From Gemmatimonadota bacterium (GTDB lineage Bacteria; JBHIER01; G020348925), in contig CP070758.1 in the NCBI GenBank assembly GCA_020348925.1, forward strand, positions 107,161-140,761: a stretch of DNA of 33,601 nucleotides, read 5' to 3'. The notes below the pieces were generated by a model, which was not told the DNA's origin, searched no databases, and saw nothing but the letters and a program-made list of their open reading frames with translations. The translations under genes were made by a program, and so were the position numbers. How positions within the stretch are numbered: the stretch's first letter is position 1; the number at the start of each line of letters is the position of its first letter. Of the stretch, positions 29,496 to 33,601 are shown in pieces.

Positions 29496-31490
29496 ATGAA
29501 GGCTTTGAAGATTGTTGTGACGGTTGCCCTGATGGGCGTTCTTTTCGGTGCTGTTTCGACCTTTGCGCAGCCTGACTGTGATCCATACACCATACCGAAG
29601 TCCGATAGCACATTCGCACCAGAGGTGCATCATCACCTGCTCAACTATCAGGGGAAATTGGTGGATTATCAAGGGAAGCTGGTCCATGACACACTGGCCA
29701 TCACGTTCTCCATTTACGAAGACTCCACAGGCGGTCTTCCTCTATGGTGGGAGACGCAGCCCGCAGTAATCATATGGGGCGGTGTTTACAGTATCTTGCT
29801 GGGCAGCGTTACGCCGATGCCGGATACACTCTTCAAGAATTTTCCGGTCGTGAACTGGTTCGATAGGTGGCTGGGCATCACGATTGGCTCGCAATCGGAG
29901 ATGAAACCCAGGCAGCGTATCGCGATTGTCGGACACTCAACCAATGCGGATATGCTTGACGGATTCCACTATTCGGCCGTCATGGAGGAGGTCAAGAGGC
30001 TGATAGAGGCCATGGACTGGGGTCGTCCGCAGCGGACCTGCAGCTTGTATGAGGGCAATTGTCTGCCGGATTGCGACACATTCAGGCCGCTGATCGATAT
30101 CTATGTCAACGAGGTCGGTCCGGACACGATGGAATTTGACGGTTCGACTCCGACATTTCAGGTTTTTAACGATGGTTCTGGAGATGCGGTCTACGGTGAG
30201 AGCTATGATGGATGTGGCGGTCACTTCACTTCTACCAACCACTATGGTCTCTGCGCCAGCGGCAGTGGAGGCGGCACGAATGACGGGGCGGCGTATTTTG
30301 ACGGGGATGTTCATGTAACAGGTAACGTGGGTATTGGCACAGAGGCTTCGGCTAACTTTTTGGTGAGAGCCACAGATGGCACCAATGACCGTTTCACAGT
30401 GAGTAATAGCGGAAGGGTTTATATAAAGAGTAGTGTTACCGGGGATGATAATAATTCTGGAAGTTATGGACTGCAGCTTGATTCCCCAGATCAAGGCATG
30501 TTGATTCGGCTTGACGGCAACCATCCGGATGCAAGCCATAATTATATCACTTTCGGCGGTAAAGTCGGCAGCAATTGGTATCCCATGGGTAGAATAGAAG
30601 GTCAAAATTGGAGTGACGTTCTAAGCGATCCATGGTATTTGTTGCATCTAGAACTTTTTGGTATTGATATGGGGCTAGCAGTAGCGGATGAAGTAGCTGC
30701 GGCGACCTCTACCACTTTTTGCGGAGGGCTTGGAGCCTGTGAGACTGTTCCTATTCCCTCTCTTATTGCGGCAGCGGCCGCAAATATTGCACTTGTCGGT
30801 ACAAAAGAAGGTGTATTTCAGACTTTTTTATGGAAGAACTTAGGCGTAGCTTTTTCATCGGGAGCAGGTGATTATGCAGAATATCTGGAGCGACTGAACC
30901 CGGAAGAGGTGATCGAAGCGGGAGATATCGTCGGGGTGTTCGGAGGCAAAATAACGAAATCGATCCAGGGCGCCCATCAAATCCTGTGCGTATCAACAGC
31001 ACCGATTGTCCTCGGCAATATGCCTGAAGAGGATAAGGAACACCTGTATGAGAAGGTCTCATTTTTGGGTCAGGTTCCCGTCAAGGTTAATGGCGCTGTC
31101 AAGGAAGGGGACTACATCATTCCCTCCGGGTTTGATGATGGGACTGGCATAGCGGTTTCGCCAGAGTTGATGACGGCCGACGAATTTTCGAAGGTAGTGG
31201 GTCGGGCCTGGAGCTGTTCAAACAACCAATCCCTGAAGTGCGTCAATATGGCAATAGGACTGAACTCAGGGGATGTGGCAGCTATTGTGAAGAAACAGCA
31301 AAATGAAAATCAAGAAATCAGAGCGCAGTTGGAGTATCTGAGATCGCAAGTAGCCGAACTGAAGGTTTTGGATCAAAAGGTGGCCAAGTTGGAAGCAGCC
31401 CTGGAAAAGGTCTCCCCGCCTGGACCCGCTGAACAGGCTGCTTCGGCAACAGAAATGGTACAGGGCAACACGAAGGGTGATATGAAGTAG
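29496..31490 (+). CDS. Secreted tail-fibre / peptidase G2-like protein
   Basis: The 664-residue protein has a signal peptide (MKALKIVVTV to about STFA). It continues with a region LLNYQGKLVDYQGKLVHD and TFSIYEDSTGGLPLWWE typical of secreted proteins with tail-fibre ends, then a GNVGIGTEASANFLVRATDG segment as in phage-tail-like beta-helical fibres. The C-terminal block AGDYAEYLERLNPEEVIEAGDIVGVFGGKI to VGRAW resembles the peptidase G2 autoprocessing/trimeric fibre domain. It ends in a coiled coil (ENQEIRAQLEYLRSQVAELKV). I start at ATG 29496 with GGGAGG at 29483-29488; an in-frame ATG at 29397 would hide the signal. A trimeric cell-surface fibre is a reasonable guess. Confidence 0.7.
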   Translation: MKALKIVVTVALMGVLFGAVSTFAQPDCDPYTIPKSDSTFAPEVHHHLLNYQGKLVDYQGKLVHDTLAITFSIYEDSTGGLPLWWETQPAVIIWGGVYSILLGSVTPMPDTLFKNFPVVNWFDRWLGITIGSQSEMKPRQRIAIVGHSTNADMLDGFHYSAVMEEVKRLIEAMDWGRPQRTCSLYEGNCLPDCDTFRPLIDIYVNEVGPDTMEFDGSTPTFQVFNDGSGDAVYGESYDGCGGHFTSTNHYGLCASGSGGGTNDGAAYFDGDVHVTGNVGIGTEASANFLVRATDGTNDRFTVSNSGRVYIKSSVTGDDNNSGSYGLQLDSPDQGMLIRLDGNHPDASHNYITFGGKVGSNWYPMGRIEGQNWSDVLSDPWYLLHLELFGIDMGLAVADEVAAATSTTFCGGLGACETVPIPSLIAAAAANIALVGTKEGVFQTFLWKNLGVAFSSGAGDYAEYLERLNPEEVIEAGDIVGVFGGKITKSIQGAHQILCVSTAPIVLGNMPEEDKEHLYEKVSFLGQVPVKVNGAVKEGDYIIPSGFDDGTGIAVSPELMTADEFSKVVGRAWSCSNNQSLKCVNMAIGLNSGDVAAIVKKQQNENQEIRAQLEYLRSQVAELKVLDQKVAKLEAALEKVSPPGPAEQAASATEMVQGNTKGDMK

Positions 31491-31619
31491 CAAGGCGAAG
31501 GAATTGGGCACCAGATATCGAAAGTGTGTCGAAGGGACCACTTCTGGCCACGAACAGACATGAAGGCTGTCCTCACACCAGCGGGAAAGTGGAAATGGAG
31601 GTGGAGTATATTCGGTTGG

Positions 31620-31660
31620 GTTAAAGGACTCGTTCTGAGCGAAGTCGAAGGGTCGAATGG
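31620..31660. repeat. Dispersed GTTCTGAGCGAAGTCGAAGG-type repeat
   Basis: The gap between the two secreted-protein genes holds the GTTCTGAGCGAAGTCGAAGG phrase, a motif I recognise as a frequent dispersed repeat in environmental genomes. A partial copy, GTGTCGAAGGGACC, lies near 31527. No ORF is supported in this gap. Confidence 0.4.
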
Positions 31661-31728
31661 AAGATCCGACATACGAGACGACAACTATCAGTATAAAGTC
31701 TTTGATATATGAGAAAAGGAGTACTACG

Positions 31729-32715
31729 ATGAAAGAGAACTTGACATTGAAACTCACTTTATCATGTCTACTGATAATCTCATTTTTGATCGGTGTTTCG
31801 AGTGCACAATCATTCGATCCTCAATTTCAGGGCGGGTTCCCTGGGGGGATCGATTCGGGACCAGTCCCAGCACAAGACGGGGAGAGAATTAAAAAATCAA
31901 ACATAGCGTCACAAACAGTCTGGCAATATGAGGCAACACCGGGAAAAGTTCCCGGTGAGATTATTACATCAAACGGTGTGAAGCTCTCTTCTGCCACATT
32001 TGATACAAACGGAAATACAATTGAGAAGACAGTATTTCATCCCAATGGTAGTGTGAGTCTAGCATCACATTACGTATATGACAGCGAGGGGCTCCTGAGA
32101 GAGGCTTCGACGAGTTCATCCGATGAAAGTCATAATCAAAGATTGATTTATGAATATGACATCAACAATTGGCTGATTGAAGCAGTGAGTTACAAGCCGG
32201 ACGGAAGTGTTAATGCTACTATGGAGTTCAAATATAATGATACTGGAAAGCTATTAGAAACGTCTACGTCTACCCAGGATGGACGTGTCAACATAAAAGT
32301 AACTCATTATTATGACGCGGACGGAAAGATTGTTGAATCGATTGGCTATGACAATGTAAAAGGGATGGTTTTAACAAGAAAAACGTATAACTATGGTCCA
32401 GACGGAATGGAAATGACAACTTTTAGACCGGACGGCAGCATTGTGGGTAGAACAAAGAATATCTATGACAGTAGTGAAAATGTGATTGAAGCGATCTCTT
32501 TCAATTCAGAAGGAGAAGTGACGTCCCAAACAACCAATACATATGATAACAATGGAAAAACTATTGAAACCGTTACTTCTATTCCGTCTGTGAATATGAA
32601 AACAATGGCAACGTTCAAATATGATGCTGAAGGAAACCTGATTGAACAAACCAATTATAACAAATTCAACGAGCCAGTTAAGGTTATGAGAAATGTTTAT
32701 GAGTATTATGAATGA
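31729..32715 (+). CDS. Secreted YD-repeat (RHS-like) protein
   Basis: The 328-residue protein has a signal peptide (MKENLTLKLT to about GVSSA). From about residue 100 it contains roughly eight tandem units of about 22 residues with pattern YDxxGxxxExxxY.xDGSV: for example VYDSEGLLREAST, YEYDINNWLIEAVSYKPDGS, YYDADGKIVESIGY, TYDNNGKTIETVTS and KYDAEGNLIEQTNY. This is the YD/RHS beta-sheet repeat found in secreted wrapping proteins and toxins. No toxin or shell-closing domain is present and the protein stops after the repeats. AAAAGGA lies 8 bases before the ATG. Confidence 0.75.
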   Translation: MKENLTLKLTLSCLLIISFLIGVSSAQSFDPQFQGGFPGGIDSGPVPAQDGERIKKSNIASQTVWQYEATPGKVPGEIITSNGVKLSSATFDTNGNTIEKTVFHPNGSVSLASHYVYDSEGLLREASTSSSDESHNQRLIYEYDINNWLIEAVSYKPDGSVNATMEFKYNDTGKLLETSTSTQDGRVNIKVTHYYDADGKIVESIGYDNVKGMVLTRKTYNYGPDGMEMTTFRPDGSIVGRTKNIYDSSENVIEAISFNSEGEVTSQTTNTYDNNGKTIETVTSIPSVNMKTMATFKYDAEGNLIEQTNYNKFNEPVKVMRNVYEYYE

Positions 32716-32856
32716 TTTTGGCCAATGAATGGTGAAAAAACGTAAGGAACAGGGTCAACCCTGTCCCTGCACCCCCGGATTGAAATATGAGCATTACAAA
32801 ATTGAAAAGAATAAACTGCCCAATAAAATGAATGAATTCTCGTAAGGAGGTTACGT

Positions 32857-33601
32857 ATGAACAGGAAGACGATACCTATCGTCTCGGCAGGAAATATTGT
32901 TCTGCTGTTCTGCATAGCGATACACTTTACTACCAACCGGTGTGATGCCCAATGGTGGAGTTTTGACGGCAAGTATATGCTGACGACTTCGGTCTTCGGT
33001 GAGTTAAGTGGCGCATCACATTCTGAGACATACAGACTGATCGTCACCTCTGGTGGGCAACCATCGGGCATAGGCTTTTCGTGGTTCGGACCGCACAGGA
33101 ATTATGGAGGATATCTCTATACGTTGGGTTCACCCGACTTCACTGACATTCTTCCCGAGGATATTGATCCTTTCTATGGGAATCCTGATTTCTTCATTGA
33201 AGCCCTCCCGAAAGAGCGGACAATAGTGCACCCCGAGTCGCCGCTGAAAGGCTCGATGCTATTGGAGGGCGACTACAGCGAGACGGCGACCTATGAAGTC
33301 TGGGTCACTTCCATGAAAGGGTTCGATGATCCCGTGAATCTGAGCGTTTGCAACCTGTGCTGCGCTCTCAACACGTGCTTCGATCCGAATCCCATAACCC
33401 CTCCCCAGGCTGGAAAAGTGAGTTCAACATTGACCATGAGTGCTTCGGCTTCGACTGAGCTGGGAACGTATCCGCTGATCATTCTCGGAATGGACGATAC
33501 CGGTATGCTTCATCACACGGCTGAAGTGAGATTGCATGTGATAGACAAACCCGATTTCGCCCTTTCTGTAGCTCCTGATCCTTCGGTTGTCCTTCAGCGA
33601 G
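32857..33601 (+). CDS. Secreted protein with Ig-like domains, 3' partial
   Basis: An open frame runs from ATG 32857 (AAGGAGG at 32844-32850) off the right edge: 248 residues without a stop. It has an N-terminal hydrophobic signal (VSAGNIVLLFCIAIHF, then TTNRCDAQ). A first domain (about 30-130) with WWSFDGKYML and FGPHRNYGGYLYTLG is unrecognised. It is followed by an immunoglobulin-like domain (ETATYEVWVTSMKGF to VRLHVID) of the type found beside secreted enzymes (NEW3/COG1470-like), and the start of another at DFALSVAPDPSVV. Four Cys at about 168-178 suggest disulfides or metal binding. The C-terminal part and function are beyond the edge. Confidence 0.75.
   Translation, partial: MNRKTIPIVSAGNIVLLFCIAIHFTTNRCDAQWWSFDGKYMLTTSVFGELSGASHSETYRLIVTSGGQPSGIGFSWFGPHRNYGGYLYTLGSPDFTDILPEDIDPFYGNPDFFIEALPKERTIVHPESPLKGSMLLEGDYSETATYEVWVTSMKGFDDPVNLSVCNLCCALNTCFDPNPITPPQAGKVSSTLTMSASASTELGTYPLIILGMDDTGMLHHTAEVRLHVIDKPDFALSVAPDPSVVLQR

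Noticed and set aside
1-33601. CRISPR array
   Set aside because: No set of regularly spaced identical short repeats with unique spacers is present; the repeats seen are paired or palindromic.

Overview
The window looks like a bacterial chromosome of moderate GC with AT-rich accessory patches. It encodes a Gram-negative-type rod machinery (mreBCD-mrdA-rodA), lipoprotein biogenesis (lgt), several proteins with lipoprotein-like or Sec signal peptides, and a tRNA-Leu(GAG) directly after secG, an order also known from E. coli. I cannot name a phylum. The archaeal-type GAPDH beside a bacterial GAPDH, the tail-fibre-like and YD-repeat secreted proteins and the many dispersed palindromes would fit an uncultured lineage, but that is inference.

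Left end (1-3672): four unrelated same-strand gene units (quinone oxidoreductase, serine hydrolase, cupin, RelE/Phd-type toxin-antitoxin), each followed by an imperfect palindrome with attC-like architecture. At 829-895 the gene's stop codon lies inside the left core, and the sites at 829-895 and 3613-3672 are clearly related. I read this as an integron cassette array, or an integrase-less attC cluster, entering from beyond the left edge. 3673-8573 is a mixed set of single genes: secreted beta-helix protein, variant peptide deformylase, LysE-type exporter, C45-like lipoprotein hydrolase and a receiver-like/DUF3052 protein. A signal-bearing PCMT follows on the minus strand.

Core block (9581-26317): a strong sigma70-type promoter precedes purN-purC-purH, followed without a visible terminator by mreB-mreC-mreD-mrdA-rodA, lgt and a comF-like gene. 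Then comes a central-carbon cluster: archaeal-type (type II) GAPDH, class II aldolase, type I GAPDH carrying an unexplained C-terminal domain of about 220 residues, pgk, tpiA, secG, tRNA-Leu and a terminator. One cluster thus covers the reactions from fructose-1,6-bisphosphate to 3-phosphoglycerate, with two very different GAPDHs.

Right part (26318-33601): a repeat-rich, AT-rich region with several terminators, an 80-bp direct repeat, a MITE-like element, a promoter-to-terminator unit with no normal ORF (candidate small RNA) and a hicBA toxin-antitoxin pair bracketed by related repeats. It ends with three secreted proteins: a tail-fibre/peptidase-G2-like protein, a YD-repeat protein and an Ig-like-domain protein cut by the right edge.
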